A DNA stretch of 64,000 nucleotides from RGIG7450 sp045648785 (GTDB lineage: Bacteria > Bacillota > Clostridia > RUG12999): NCBI GenBank assembly GCA_045648785.1, contig JAZROP010000018.1:1-64000 (forward strand). Reading direction: 5' to 3'. The notes beneath the pieces were generated by a model. The model was not told where the DNA came from. It worked only from the letters and a program-made list of their open reading frames with translations, and searched no databases. A program made the position numbers and the translations under genes. This document shows positions 40,472 through 50,200 of this stretch, piece after piece (position 1 is the stretch's first letter; each line of letters opens with the position of its first letter).

Positions 40472-41962
40472 TCAGCAGTCCTGATTTTTTATCCTATGAA
40501 ATGCAACTGGCAAGCTGTTAATGATATCTGTAGGAAGCATGCTCTCACGACCCAGCTTTTCTGCGGCAATATCCCCGGCAAGCCCATGAATATATGCAGC
40601 ACAAACCGCCGCATTTCCCGCTGAAATTCCTCTTGCAAGAAGTGCACCGGCAATTCCCGTAAGAACATCTCCGCTGCCTCCCGTCGCCATCCCGCTGTTA
40701 CCGGTATGATTAATGTACGCCCTTCCGTCGGGCAGAGCAATAACCGTTCCGGCACCTTTAAGCACAAGCGTTATTCCATACTTTTCGGCAAATTTTCTCG
40801 CTATACCCAGGCGGTCAAGCAAAATTTCTTCCACACTAAGCCCTGTCAGTCTCGAAAATTCTCCCATGTGTGGGGTGAGAACAACCTCGCCTTTTTTCTT
40901 AGTTAATATATTTATATTCGCTGCGATGGCGTTTATTCCATCAGCATCGATTACTGCTGGAATTTCATTTTTAAACAAAAATTCAATTATTTTACATGCA
41001 TCACATTCCCGTCCAAGTCCGGGTCCAATAGCAACCGCATTGGCTGTTAAAAGTTTGTTCTTATGTTCAAGTATCAGGTCAGCGTTAATATGATTGCTAC
41101 ACTCAAGCGACAGAGTCATCGCTTCGGTGAGTTTTTTCTCGTATATCTCATTTAAGTTTTCAGGTGTAAACAGAGTTACAAGTCCGCAACCACTTTTGAG
41201 CGACGCCTCGCAGCATAAAGTTGCCGCGCCTGTGAACCCTCTGCTTCCGGCAACAACGCACAAACGCCCCATATCTCCTTTATGCGCATCTGTTTTAGCC
41301 TCCGGAAGTGAATTGTTTACAAAATTCCCATCAGTTTCAAAAGTATCACATTCGCCATCAAAAGGAATTCCTATATCAACAGTCACAATTTCTCCGCAGT
41401 ATTCTCTGCCCGGATAAACCGAGTGCCCATACTTTTTCAAGCCCAAAGCAACCGTCAAATCCGCTTTTACTGCATTTTTACAGACTGCACCCGTATCCGT
41501 GCTGATACCGCTTGGGATATCTGCAGCCACAATAAATGCACCTGCATGGTTTAGTTTTTCCGTAATGTCTGATTCTACATCTCTGGTAAGTCCCGTCCCA
41601 AAGAGTGCATCAACTATAACATCATATCCCGTAAAATCCATCAGCTGAATTATGTTTACACCAAGCTTTTTTATAATTTCAAAATTTTTCAGTGAATCAG
41701 TCTTAGACGGCATTCCCAAAGGCAGACAAACATCAGTTTTATAGCCGCTCATGCTGAGTATTCTTGCTACTGCAAGCCCGTCTCCGCCGTTGTTACCTTT
41801 GCCGCATACCGCAAGAATTTTTGAATTTTTATCAAACCTTGCGGTAATTTCATCAGCTATTCGCAAAGCAGCCTTTTCCATAACTGCAAAGCTGTCAATT
41901 CCAAGGTCAAAAACACGTCTTTCAAGCAGGCGCATCTTTTCCGCTGAAACCAATTTATCCAT
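40472..41962 (-). CDS. nnr: bifunctional NAD(P)H-hydrate epimerase/ADP-dependent dehydratase
   Basis: Repairs hydrated NADH and NADPH. The 496-residue protein has two domains. Residues 1-210 are the epimerase (YjeF_N): CGKGNNGGDGLAVARIL, VDALFGTGL and AADIPSGISTDTG. Residues 220-490 are the ATP/ADP-dependent dehydratase (ribokinase-like): GSRGFTGAATL, IGPGLG, VIDADGINAI, LTPHMGEFSRL, LKGAGTVIA and GNSGMATGGSGDVLTGI. ATG overlaps the upstream stop by one base. Confidence 0.95.
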   Translation of the reverse strand: MDKLVSAEKMRLLERRVFDLGIDSFAVMEKAALRIADEITARFDKNSKILAVCGKGNNGGDGLAVARILSMSGYKTDVCLPLGMPSKTDSLKNFEIIKKLGVNIIQLMDFTGYDVIVDALFGTGLTRDVESDITEKLNHAGAFIVAADIPSGISTDTGAVCKNAVKADLTVALGLKKYGHSVYPGREYCGEIVTVDIGIPFDGECDTFETDGNFVNNSLPEAKTDAHKGDMGRLCVVAGSRGFTGAATLCCEASLKSGCGLVTLFTPENLNEIYEKKLTEAMTLSLECSNHINADLILEHKNKLLTANAVAIGPGLGRECDACKIIEFLFKNEIPAVIDADGINAIAANINILTKKKGEVVLTPHMGEFSRLTGLSVEEILLDRLGIARKFAEKYGITLVLKGAGTVIALPDGRAYINHTGNSGMATGGSGDVLTGIAGALLARGISAGNAAVCAAYIHGLAGDIAAEKLGRESMLPTDIINSLPVAFHRIKNQDC

Positions 41963-42477
41963 TATTCCTCACCTATTATAATATTTTCAGGTTTAAAGGT
42001 TTTCAGAATATCCAGCATTTTTCTCGAGGGGTTAACAAGAATTTTTGTTTTTTCCCCTTTAACTGTTGCCGAAATAAAATAAACATCAAATCTATCATCA
42101 TGAGCAGACGCATCAATGGTTTTTATAAAAGTTTCATTTTTATCAAGCAGGTTGATTGGCGCCATTTTTTCAATATCTTTCACATTAAAGCTAATAAGGC
42201 GCTTTCTCTTTTTCTTTGACATTATAAGGTCAATATCAATATCTCCGTTCGTAACTGTGTATTCATATTCCTGATTCTGGTTTGTAATTCCGACTGAAAT
42301 TGCCCACCACATAACAACAACCGCTGCAAAGCCTACGCCTGAAATTATGCTACCCCACACAAATGCGAGATAAAAAAGTGTCCCCGCAAACCCAAGAGTC
42401 AGTAGCGGAAATATTATTGCATATTCCCTTAATTGTTTTTTTCTTTTTAGCAGACATTCCGTAAACATGTCCATCAT
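41962..42477 (-). CDS. DUF6106-like membrane protein
   Basis: A 171-residue protein with two adjacent membrane helices (about residues 21-60: IIFPLLTLGFAGTLFYLAF and a second after a Gly turn), then a cytoplasmic beta-rich domain (EYEYTVTNGDIDIDLIMSKKKRK; DRFDVYFISATVKGEKTKILVNPSRKMLDILKTF). The pattern resembles a family I know as DUF6106; the function is unknown. It starts with an AGGAG site right behind the terminator of the NSS transporter gene, so its own promoter is not visible. Confidence 0.65.
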   Translation of the reverse strand: MMDMFTECLLKRKKQLREYAIIFPLLTLGFAGTLFYLAFVWGSIISGVGFAAVVVMWWAISVGITNQNQEYEYTVTNGDIDIDLIMSKKKRKRLISFNVKDIEKMAPINLLDKNETFIKTIDASAHDDRFDVYFISATVKGEKTKILVNPSRKMLDILKTFKPENIIIGEE

Positions 42478-42498
42478 TTTAAATCATCTCCTACTAAA

Positions 42499-42529
42499 AC
42501 TTAAAAGGGCAACCTGCAAGCTGCCCTTT
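42499..42529 (-). terminator. terminator of the NSS transporter gene
   Basis: AAAGGGCA (42504-42511) pairs with TGCCCTTT (42522-42529). On the minus strand the stem is followed by TTAAGTTTTAG; a moderate terminator, possibly leaky into the DUF6106-alr operon. Confidence 0.6.
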
Positions 42530-42539
42530 ACCCGGTAAT

Positions 42540-43928
42540 TTATAAATTGTTGAATAAACCGAAGGCTGACAGGAAAATAAGTACCAGAAGAACGGGAGCC
42601 ACAAATTTAACCATAACCTTGTAGAGACTCTCTCTGCCAAATTTTTCACCATTTTTTTTAATTTCGTCAACAACCACTTTAGGTTTAACAACCCAGCCAA
42701 TGAGAACACATGTTACAAAAGCAACAATTGGCATTAATATATTATTTGTAACATAGTCCAAAATATCAAGTATCTGGGCCATTGCACCGTTAGGCAATTT
42801 ATATTCAAAGTACCAGATGTTATATCCCAGACAAGTTACAAGTGCAAGAATTGCTGAAATAATCAAAACAACTGTACAGGATTTTTTTCTTTCCCAGCCA
42901 AGTTTATCCATAACAACCGATGTTATAGCCTCAAGCAAAGAGATTGAGGATGTGATTGCCGCAAAAACAACCAGAATAAAGAATGCTGCGCCTACAAAAT
43001 GTCCTGCAAAGCCCATAGATGCAAATACTTTTGGGAGCGATACAAACATCAGGCTGGGCCCGGACGCTTCAAGGCCTGCATATCCCTGGAACACATAAAC
43101 AACAGGAATCATAATCATTCCTGCGAGCAGTGCTACCGCGGTATCAAAAATTTCTATCTGGTTAACTGATTTTACAAGGTCTGTATCATCTCTCGTGTAA
43201 GAACCATATGTAATCATTATTCCCATTGCAAGGCTCATTGAATAGAACATCTGGCTCATTGCATCAAGTAAAACTCTGAAGAATTTACCTATAGTCATAC
43301 CGCCAAAATTGGGAACAAAATAAATCTTAAGTCCATCAATTGCTGTACCGAATTCTCCTTTAATTGTAAAGGAAAAGATTGCAATACCTATAATAATTAT
43401 TAGCAGCGCAGGCATCAGAATTTTGGAAATTTTTTCAATACCTTTATCAACCCCGGCATAAACAATAAGTGCCGTTGCGCCCATAAAAAGTGCACACCAG
43501 AAAATGGGCGCCCACTGGGAGGTAATGAAGCCCGTGAAATATCCATCTGCAACAGTAGCCATACCATTACCAATAAGGTAATCAGCCGTATATTTTGTTA
43601 CCCAGCCACCAATTACACAATAGTAGGGAAATATAAGAAAAGGAACTACAGAAGAAATTATGCCCAGAAAACTGAACTTTTTATTAATCTCTCCGTATGC
43701 TTTAATAGGGCTGAGCTTTGTTTTACGACCAATGGCAATTTCAGTTGTCATAAGAGCAAAGCCAAATGTAAGTGCTAAAATAATATACACCAGCAGGAAG
43801 ATACCTCCACCATTTCTTGCTGCAAGATAAGGGAATCTCCATAGATTACCCAAACCTACCGCCGAACCTGCTGCGGCAAGTACAAAACCAATTCCACCGG
43901 TAAAACTACCGCGTTTTTTATTTTCCAT
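42540..43928 (-). CDS. neurotransmitter:sodium symporter (NSS) family transporter
   Basis: A 462-residue Na+-coupled amino-acid transporter of the LeuT fold with 11-12 helices. The N-terminal GFVLAAAGSAVGLGNLWRFP and NGGGIFLLVYIILAL (helix 1 and its break) are typical, as is FYSMSLAMGIMITYGSY (helix 6-7). Bacterial members carry Trp, Tyr, Leu, Ala or similar; the substrate here cannot be told. I start it at the ATG at 43928 with AAAGGTGGG upstream; the frame remains open to 43982. Confidence 0.93.
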   Translation of the reverse strand: MENKKRGSFTGGIGFVLAAAGSAVGLGNLWRFPYLAARNGGGIFLLVYIILALTFGFALMTTEIAIGRKTKLSPIKAYGEINKKFSFLGIISSVVPFLIFPYYCVIGGWVTKYTADYLIGNGMATVADGYFTGFITSQWAPIFWCALFMGATALIVYAGVDKGIEKISKILMPALLIIIIGIAIFSFTIKGEFGTAIDGLKIYFVPNFGGMTIGKFFRVLLDAMSQMFYSMSLAMGIMITYGSYTRDDTDLVKSVNQIEIFDTAVALLAGMIMIPVVYVFQGYAGLEASGPSLMFVSLPKVFASMGFAGHFVGAAFFILVVFAAITSSISLLEAITSVVMDKLGWERKKSCTVVLIISAILALVTCLGYNIWYFEYKLPNGAMAQILDILDYVTNNILMPIVAFVTCVLIGWVVKPKVVVDEIKKNGEKFGRESLYKVMVKFVAPVLLVLIFLSAFGLFNNL

Positions 43929-43995
43929 AAACCCACCTTTTCTTTTTGTTTTTACCTCAATTTCGCAAAAGCGTAATTGCAAGCTTTATTTGTTA

Positions 43996-44025
43996 ATTAT
44001 ACCATACAAACTGTCTGTTTGTCAA
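43996..44025 (-). promoter_or_regulatory. NSS promoter with a dyad in the spacer
   Basis: On the minus strand TTGACA (44020-44025), 18 bp, TATAAT (43996-44001). ACAAAC-N5-GTTTGT (44006-44022) is a perfect 6+6 dyad placed between the -35 and the -10, suggesting an operator. Confidence 0.65.
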
Positions 44026-44048
44026 TTTTTTTGTAGCTTTTTACCAAC

Positions 44049-44087
44049 AAAAAAAGAAAACCTGACTGTGGCAGGTTTTCTTTTTTT
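44049..44087 (-). terminator. terminator of the beta-helix gene
   Basis: A 16-bp perfect stem (44049-44064 with 44072-44087). Minus-strand T-run TTTTCTTTTTTTG. Confidence 0.92.
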
Positions 44088-44098
44088 ACTATGTATTT

Positions 44099-45514
44099 TT
44101 ACATTGCGGGGTTTTGAAAATTTATATCCAGTCCATCACCTAATGTTACTGGAATTTTTTCACTTTTTCTTATCACATTCGCGGCACGCATTTTAACATT
44201 TGAGTCGTCAATTGCACCGAACACAGCCGTTAAATTTTCACCAGCTGTAACATTCTGAACTATGAGATTTTCTGCCTTTGCGCCCTTGAAATACATTCCG
44301 CAAATGTGTCGTTCATGGTCCACAGGGAAGGTTTGACCGTTCCAGTTACCTTCTTTTCTGTTGTCGTCCGTTTCTTTCGCAACGACTCCAGAAGGATACA
44401 TAATGTCTTTAACTGTGACATCTTTATATTCGCCTTCGCCGAAATACACTGCCGCGCCGCCATTACCATACATCTTTACATTCTCGATAACGCTGTCGCT
44501 GAGTGTGCACGCCGCACGGACTCCCATTCTTCCTCTGGAAGAAACATTTTTAACAGTAATGTTATAGGTATCACCAAGCTTTGCTTTCATGCTTTCCTCT
44601 TTGCAATAAGTATTTTCGCCTATGCGGACAGTAGCACCCGTTCTAACCCACTTTTTTCTTTCGTCGTGGTGTTTCCACAGCTTTTCTTTTGCAGGTTCTC
44701 TTTCAATATCCTCTATAATACCATCAAGCAGGATATTGTAAACCTTTTTGCCGTAATGATTAAGAAGTCTTACCAACGAATAGTTAGTTCTTGCAATAAC
44801 ATTTCTTATAATTACACTGTTAATAGAAGTATCAAATTCCGGGTCCATACTGTCGTCGTAAATACTTCTCAGGCAAGTGAGCGCAACAACATCATCGCCC
44901 GTTACACCTGTGATATTTTCAATAATAAAATCGCTGCAGCCTGTGCGCAGGTCAATGCCATCCTGGTTGCGGAAAGTACAAGGTGCGTAGAAATCTATAT
45001 TTGAAACTCTGCCGTGGGTGCAGTAATGGAATACAAACGCCCAGTAGCGCTGATTTTTCACTCTTACATTATCTATGCTTATTCTTTCGCAATTGATAAA
45101 ATTAAACATACTGTTCTGTGTAATATGGGGCAGACCGTTTTTGTTATGATTTTCTTCTGTCAGTTTGCTTACGCAGTTGCCACCGTCAAGCAAAACACCA
45201 CCCACACCATAGATGTGAATATCTTTCTGTGTTCCGGCTTTTGTATATGCCTCCGGTGTTCCGAAATTGGAGTTTGTGAATAGGTTGGTATAAACTCCAT
45301 CAGCCTGAACAATATGACAACCCTCAAGACATACGGATGAACCAGAGTGAAGCCGGATTGCTTTTGTAATTGTCCAAAGCGATTCTCCCGTTCTTTCGTT
45401 AAATGCAGGAACAACCGCAATTCCGCGAATTCTTGTTGCTTCATCAACGGCCGCCTGAATCATTGCACTGTCATTTTCAAGATGTTTATATTTGTTTGCT
45501 GATACATAACTCAT
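44099..45514 (-). CDS. right-handed parallel beta-helix protein, GH28-like
   Basis: A 471-residue cytoplasmic protein (no signal peptide) with repeated beta-helix coils: ISIDNVRVKNQRYWAFVFHY, VSNIDFYAPCTFRNQDGIDL, FIIENITGVTGDDVVALTCL, VIIRNVIARTNYSLVRLLNH. NQDGIDLRTG and TGDDVVAL align with the polygalacturonase (GH28) catalytic motifs NxD and GDD. A pectin- or rhamnogalacturonan-directed hydrolase is plausible; substrate unknown. I start it at ATG 45514 after GGAGGG; the frame is open to 45556. It follows directly on the terminator of the rplU-prp-rpmA operon, with no visible promoter between. Confidence 0.75.
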   Translation of the reverse strand: MSYVSANKYKHLENDSAMIQAAVDEATRIRGIAVVPAFNERTGESLWTITKAIRLHSGSSVCLEGCHIVQADGVYTNLFTNSNFGTPEAYTKAGTQKDIHIYGVGGVLLDGGNCVSKLTEENHNKNGLPHITQNSMFNFINCERISIDNVRVKNQRYWAFVFHYCTHGRVSNIDFYAPCTFRNQDGIDLRTGCSDFIIENITGVTGDDVVALTCLRSIYDDSMDPEFDTSINSVIIRNVIARTNYSLVRLLNHYGKKVYNILLDGIIEDIEREPAKEKLWKHHDERKKWVRTGATVRIGENTYCKEESMKAKLGDTYNITVKNVSSRGRMGVRAACTLSDSVIENVKMYGNGGAAVYFGEGEYKDVTVKDIMYPSGVVAKETDDNRKEGNWNGQTFPVDHERHICGMYFKGAKAENLIVQNVTAGENLTAVFGAIDDSNVKMRAANVIRKSEKIPVTLGDGLDINFQNPAM

Positions 45515-45528
45515 AACCTTTCCCTCCA

Positions 45529-45578
45529 AAAAAAACATCGCTAAACAGAACTGCAAAAATGCAATTCTATTTAGCGAT
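45529..45578 (-). terminator. terminator of rplU-prp-rpmA, abutting the next gene's ribosome site
   Basis: ATCGCTAAA/TTTAGCGAT (45537-45545 with 45570-45578) with inner AGAA/TTCT and TGCA/TGCA pairs, then TTTTTTTT on the minus strand. The T-run runs into the GGAGGG site of the beta-helix gene. Confidence 0.9.
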
Positions 45579-45589
45579 AAAACACTTAA

Positions 45590-45871
45590 TTAAGCATTAG
45601 GATAAACGCTTACCTGTTTTTTGTCTCTGCCGAGACGCTCAAATTTAACTTTGCCCGTTACCAGAGCGAACAATGTGTCGTCACTACCCTTGCCAACATT
45701 TGTGCCGGGGTGAATTTTTGTTCCTCTCTGTCTAACAAGAATGTTACCTGCCAGTACTGTCTGACCGTCAGCTCTTTTTACACCAAGTCTTTTGGATTCG
45801 CTGTCACGACCGTTCTTTGTACTACCAACACCCTTTTTGTGAGCAAAAAACTGTAAATTTAAATTTAACAT
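45590..45871 (-). CDS. rpmA: 50S ribosomal protein L27 with a Prp-cleaved N-terminus
   Basis: A 93-residue L27. The first nine residues, MLNLNLQFF, precede AHKKGVGSTKNGRDS, the normal mature start. In Bacillota this extension is removed by the protease Prp between the second Phe and Ala, which is needed for ribosome function. The core GVKRADGQTVLAGNILVRQRGTKIHPG is standard. The upstream gene is prp itself; the two overlap by 7 bp. Confidence 0.98.
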   Translation of the reverse strand: MLNLNLQFFAHKKGVGSTKNGRDSESKRLGVKRADGQTVLAGNILVRQRGTKIHPGTNVGKGSDDTLFALVTGKVKFERLGRDKKQVSVYPNA

Positions 45872-46206
45872 TTTTTTACCTCCGTTTTTAAAGTTAAGAA
45901 ATCTTCGTACTGTTTGCTTACCGATTGCACAATCTTAAAAAAGCCGTCCATCATAGGTTTTATGATTTCCTTTTCTTTTTCAGACAAATCTTTAGGCAAT
46001 CTACAGGCTATTTCGGCATCACCGAGAACCTTAAATGAAGCTTTTTCTTCACCGATTACCTGTGCAATCTGAAGTTCAAGCATCTGGATGCTTGCGGAAA
46101 CCGCCGCACAGACAATATCACTACCCTCTTCGGAATAACCGGAGTGTCCGTAAACCGAAAATCCTGTGATATTACCATCATCCAATGCAAATTTTACGGT
46201 TGTCAT
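45865..46206 (-). CDS. prp: ribosomal-processing cysteine protease Prp
   Basis: A 113-residue protease (YsxB family) that removes the N-terminal extension of L27. The catalytic pair is in VYGHSGYSEEGSDIVCAAVSA: His21 and Cys33, matching the S. aureus His22/Cys34 spacing. It lies between rplU and rpmA, its substrate gene, as is usual in Bacillota. Confidence 0.95.
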   Translation of the reverse strand: MTTVKFALDDGNITGFSVYGHSGYSEEGSDIVCAAVSASIQMLELQIAQVIGEEKASFKVLGDAEIACRLPKDLSEKEKEIIKPMMDGFFKIVQSVSKQYEDFLTLKTEVKKC

Positions 46207-46209
46207 AGC

Positions 46210-46569
46210 TTAGTTTTCTTCTGCTACTGCTTCAGCTTCAGCCTTGGGAGCTCTGGGCTTAGCAGTTTTGATAGCCTTGATTTCAATTTTGTCAAGGGGC
46301 TGTCTGTGTCCCTGGCGTTTGTGATAACCTTTTTTAGGTTTGTATTTGAAAATTCTTACTTTGTTGCCTTTAACGCTTTCAAGTACAGTAGCTTCAACAG
46401 AAACACCTTTTACTGTAGGAGCACCGATTTTTGTGTTTTCACCGTCAACAACTGCAAGAACATCAAATTTAACCTTTTTTCCAGCTTCAACACCAAGTTT
46501 TTCAACGAGAATTACATCGCCTTTTTCAACTTTGTACTGTTTACCGCCGGTTTCGATTACTGCGTACAT
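46210..46569 (-). CDS. rplU: 50S ribosomal protein L21
   Basis: A 119-residue L21: MYAVIETGGKQYKVEKGD at the start, GKKVKFDVLAVVDGE, and the rRNA-binding FKYKPKKGYHKRQGHRQPL. The C-terminus carries a 20-residue Ala/Glu-rich extension after IKAIKTAKP. I start it at the ATG at 46569; the site GGAGGAAAAA lies just upstream, inside a longer open frame. Preceded by a leader RNA and a consensus promoter. Confidence 0.97.
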   Translation of the reverse strand: MYAVIETGGKQYKVEKGDVILVEKLGVEAGKKVKFDVLAVVDGENTKIGAPTVKGVSVEATVLESVKGNKVRIFKYKPKKGYHKRQGHRQPLDKIEIKAIKTAKPRAPKAEAEAVAEEN

Positions 46570-46650
46570 ATCTTTTTCCTCCATCCTTCCTTACTCGCCG
46601 GACTGCCGGGTACCGAAAATCGGATTTATAACCCGTCCCGTGCGGCTAAT
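46570..46650 (-). promoter_or_regulatory. L21 leader (ribosomal protein autoregulatory RNA)
   Basis: The 80-nt leader contains GCCGCACGGGACGGG and ACCCGGCAGTCCGGCGAG, which can pair (CGGGT with ACCCG) around a CCG/CGG mini-hairpin. The position and layout fit the L21 leader known in Bacillota, thought to let L21 repress its own operon. Confidence 0.6.
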
Positions 46651-46655
46651 ACAGT

Positions 46656-46684
46656 ATTGTATCATAAAAATCATTCTGTGTCAA
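46656..46684 (-). promoter_or_regulatory. consensus sigma-A promoter of rplU-prp-rpmA
   Basis: On the minus strand TTGACA (46679-46684), 17 bp, TACAAT (46656-46661). Confidence 0.85.
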
Positions 46685-46696
46685 TAGTAAAACGCT

Positions 46697-47286
46697 TTAT
46701 TTTATGTATTTTTCAGAAATTTTCCCCACAAGCATTATAAGCGCAAGTGGTGGAAGCGCTAGACCAAGGAACAACGATAGTGCTCCCTACTCATTTTTAA
46801 CTAGTTTTGGGTAAACTGTTTTTGCAATAAATACATTGCACGCTCCAACAACAACTAAAATAGTGTTAAGGAGAGTCAATGCCGTACCTGCATAATAAAG
46901 CGCTCTTGCTCTGTGTTTTGGCGAAAGCTGAGTGGAGAATATTTTAAACATCCCCGGCCATACCGCTGCCTGAATTATTTCGTTGAAAACCCATGCGCCC
47001 ATCATAACATAATAGTTCTAATTGATGAAAATCACAGCATTTGCAATCGCCGCTCCGGCAAAGCCAATGAAAATCAGTTTATAGGGCGAATACTTATCTG
47101 CCAGAATGCCGCTGTAATGGCTCCCGTCTGAGATTTTGTAAATAGTCCTTCGGCTACAATGGAGGCTATTGCCGCATTGTAACACATTTTTGTCATATAA
47201 ATTACCGCATATAATACCCATGCAAAAATGAAAAGAAAAATGCTTTTCTTCTCATTTTCAAGGTATTTTACTTTAATTGCCTTCAA
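46697..47286 (-). pseudogene. truncated, frameshifted MFS transporter (sugar-phosphate permease-like)
   Basis: Three reading frames together give a major-facilitator protein. First, residues from 47286: FLFIFAWVLYAVIYMTKMCYNAAIASIVAEGLFTKSQTG. Second, LADKYSPYKLIFIGFAGAAIANAVIFIN to a stop at 47018. Third, WVFNEIIQAAVWPGMFKIFSTQLSPKHRARALYYAG, ending at 46787. A last membrane segment, LSLFLGLALPPLALIMLVG, closes at the stop at 46697. The order fits a UhpC/GlpT-like carrier that has lost its middle third. It lies 4 bp behind the GH38 gene, so it was probably its transporter. Confidence 0.85.
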
Positions 47287-47290
47287 AAAT

Positions 47291-50200
47291 TTATGCCCTT
47301 TTTATGCGGAAGGTTTTTATTTCATAAGGCTTCATCGTAACTTCAAAAGTATTTCCGTCAGCTTTAATCTGTGCAAATTCTTCAGCTTCAACAAAATCCG
47401 ATTCACTAACTGATTTTATGTCAAAACCCGTTTCAATTTTTACATTTGTCCTTCTGCCACAGGCTTCGTATGCTCTCACAATGATATCCTCACCATCCTG
47501 AGCTTCTTTAACTGCAGAAATTATAACATTTTCTACGCTTGAGGAAATAAAGCTGTAGTTTGCCGGCAGATTTCCTTTTCCCTCAGATTTTGCCGCTATA
47601 AGCGGACAGTTAAGTGCAAACGCCTCTTTTACAACGCCGCCCTCCTGCCAGCTTCCACTGTGTGCCATAAGGGAATATGTGAACTCGTGCTTACCTATAT
47701 CAGCATTTTCATTGGGATATGTGCCACATTTTAAAAGTGTAAGCCCCATTACACCGTCGTGAATGTCACAGCCATACTTACAGTCATTAAGCAGTGCAAC
47801 CCCGTAGCCATTTTCTGAATAATCCATCCATTTATGAGCACAAACCTCAAATTTTGCTGCTTCCCAGGAGGTATTCATGTGGGTGGGGCGTTCCACCGCA
47901 CCATACTGAATTTCAAATGTTGCTTTTCCGGCATCAATATCGACAGGAAAAAGACTGCGGAGTATGATATGATGTTCATTCCAGTCAATATCATTTTTTA
48001 TGTCAATTCTGGGGGTATTGCCGTAAACAGTAATGGACTGGCAAATGGTGGAATTCATAAACTTCTTTGTGATTTTCAATGAATTTCCGCATATTTCGGT
48101 TGAAACTACATCGCCAACCTCCCATTTCTGCTCAGGATAATATGCGCACATCTCCCAGTTATCAAATTTAAACGGGTGATCGTCGTAAGCATAGATAACA
48201 TTGCCACGCTCGCCCGGCTTTAACATCTCTCTGGAATTTTTCTTGTCAAAAATTCTCGAAAATGCACCTTTTTCATCAATTTCAAGAATATAATAGTCAT
48301 TTTCTATGCGATTTTCACTTATGCTGATGTCCTCTGCCAACAGATTATCTTTTACCACCTTGTAGCCGTAGGCCGGAATATTTTCCGCAAAAATGCGTTT
48401 TCCGTCAAATTCAACCTCCTCACTTCTTTCAAAGCTTGTGGGGTTGTAAACAAGCACACCTTTTTCACAAACATTTTCAGCAATGTTAGAAATTGCGTCC
48501 CTGGAAAGATTTGTGTTTTCGGAAATTACCTGAGCATAATCTCTGTCCGAATCTTCATAAACCTCTTTAATTGATGAGCCAGGGATTATATCATGGAACT
48601 GATTTAACAGCACCTTTTCCCACGAATTATAAAGACTTTCTTTAGGGTATTTTCCGCCTGTCAGTTCTTTATTTATCAGCGACACGGTTTCTGTGTGTGC
48701 AAGCAGATGTTCACACATTCTGTTGAATTTTTTATTTTTCGCCATGCTTGTATATGTACCGCGGTGCATTTCAAGATAAAGTTCGCCAACCCATTTAGGT
48801 AGTTTTTTCCCTTTTACATTTTCTTTTATTCTGGCAATGCAGTCTGCCGCCTTTGTCAGCCTTGATGTGGGGCTTCCAGGAATGGATTTGGCTGTTCTGC
48901 GTTGGAATTCAAGCATTTCTTCGTTGGCACCACCGCCACCATCACCATAGCCGTAACTTGTTAAAATCTCATTATTTATATCTTTCTGATGATATTTTCT
49001 CCAGGAATATTCAAGGGTAAGTGGCTGAATGGATGCACTATAGGTTGAAAACCTTTCTACCTTTTCAAGACTTACATTGGGGTGTGCACCGATTATGAAC
49101 TGAGTAAAAATCTCAGTGCCGTCAATTCCCTGCCAATTAAATGTGTCATATGGAATTGTATTATATTCATTCCAGCTGATTTTGGATGTGACAAATGTGT
49201 CAATACCCGATTTTTTAAGAATCTGAGGAAGTGCCGCGCTATAACCAAAAACATCAGGCAGCCACAAAATTTTCGATTCCTTGCCAAATTCTTCTTTTAT
49301 AAATCTTTTGCCATGAAGAATCTGTCGGATGAGACTCTCGCCGCTTGAAAGATTACAATCCGCCTCAAGCCACATTGCGCCCTCAACTTCCCATCTGCCC
49401 TCTTTTACCTTTTCCTTAATTTTTTCATAAAGTTCGGGTTCTTCTTCTTTTACAAACTTATAAAGCTGAGGCTGACTTGATGTGAAAATATATTCGGGAT
49501 ATCTGTCCATCAAATCTATTACAGACGCAAAGCTGCGGACAGCTTTCTGCCGTGTCTGCTCTAAATTCCACAGCCACGCCACATCTATATGAGTGCTTCC
49601 AACACAACCAACTATTGGACCGCCTTCGCGATAACCGCAATATTTACCGTAAAATTCTTTTTCCATATACTCGTTTGCCGCTTGGCAGGAATTAAGATAG
49701 TCCTCCGAGCCGGGCAAACGCAAATCTATCATGTTAAGGGTTGCTGTGAGATAGTTTTCTATTTTTATTCTGTAGTCGTTATCCTCAGGATGCATTTTTG
49801 CCGCAACAAGCGCAGCCCTCAGGTTAAAGTAGAGGCTTTGCAGATTATGATTGTGCATGCAGAGCACAGGCTTTATCTCGGTTTTATTCTGTTGCATACC
49901 AGAATATGCGCGCATTTCAATCACATATTTATCCCCTGCTTTTGCCTTCTGCGAAAGATAAATAAGTCTGTGGTTTGAATCTATTCCACATTTTATATGC
50001 CCGTTCACATAAGCAGCCATCTGAGTCTCACTTCTCGCCCAGCTGTCCCTTGCGGTTTCTTTGAATTCAACAACAGCAGTTTTGCCGTCAAGTTCTTCAG
50101 GGATTGTTACCTCAAATTTAAACCATCCCCATATATCATAACCGCCCCACGCCGAGCCATCGTATTTCTCCCAATTCTCTGTTTTTTCCTTGCCGTGAGA

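Noticed and set aside
44306..45004. A 232-codon open frame antisense to the beta-helix gene
   Set aside because: The sense frame has regular beta-helix repeats; the antisense frame has none and no start signal.
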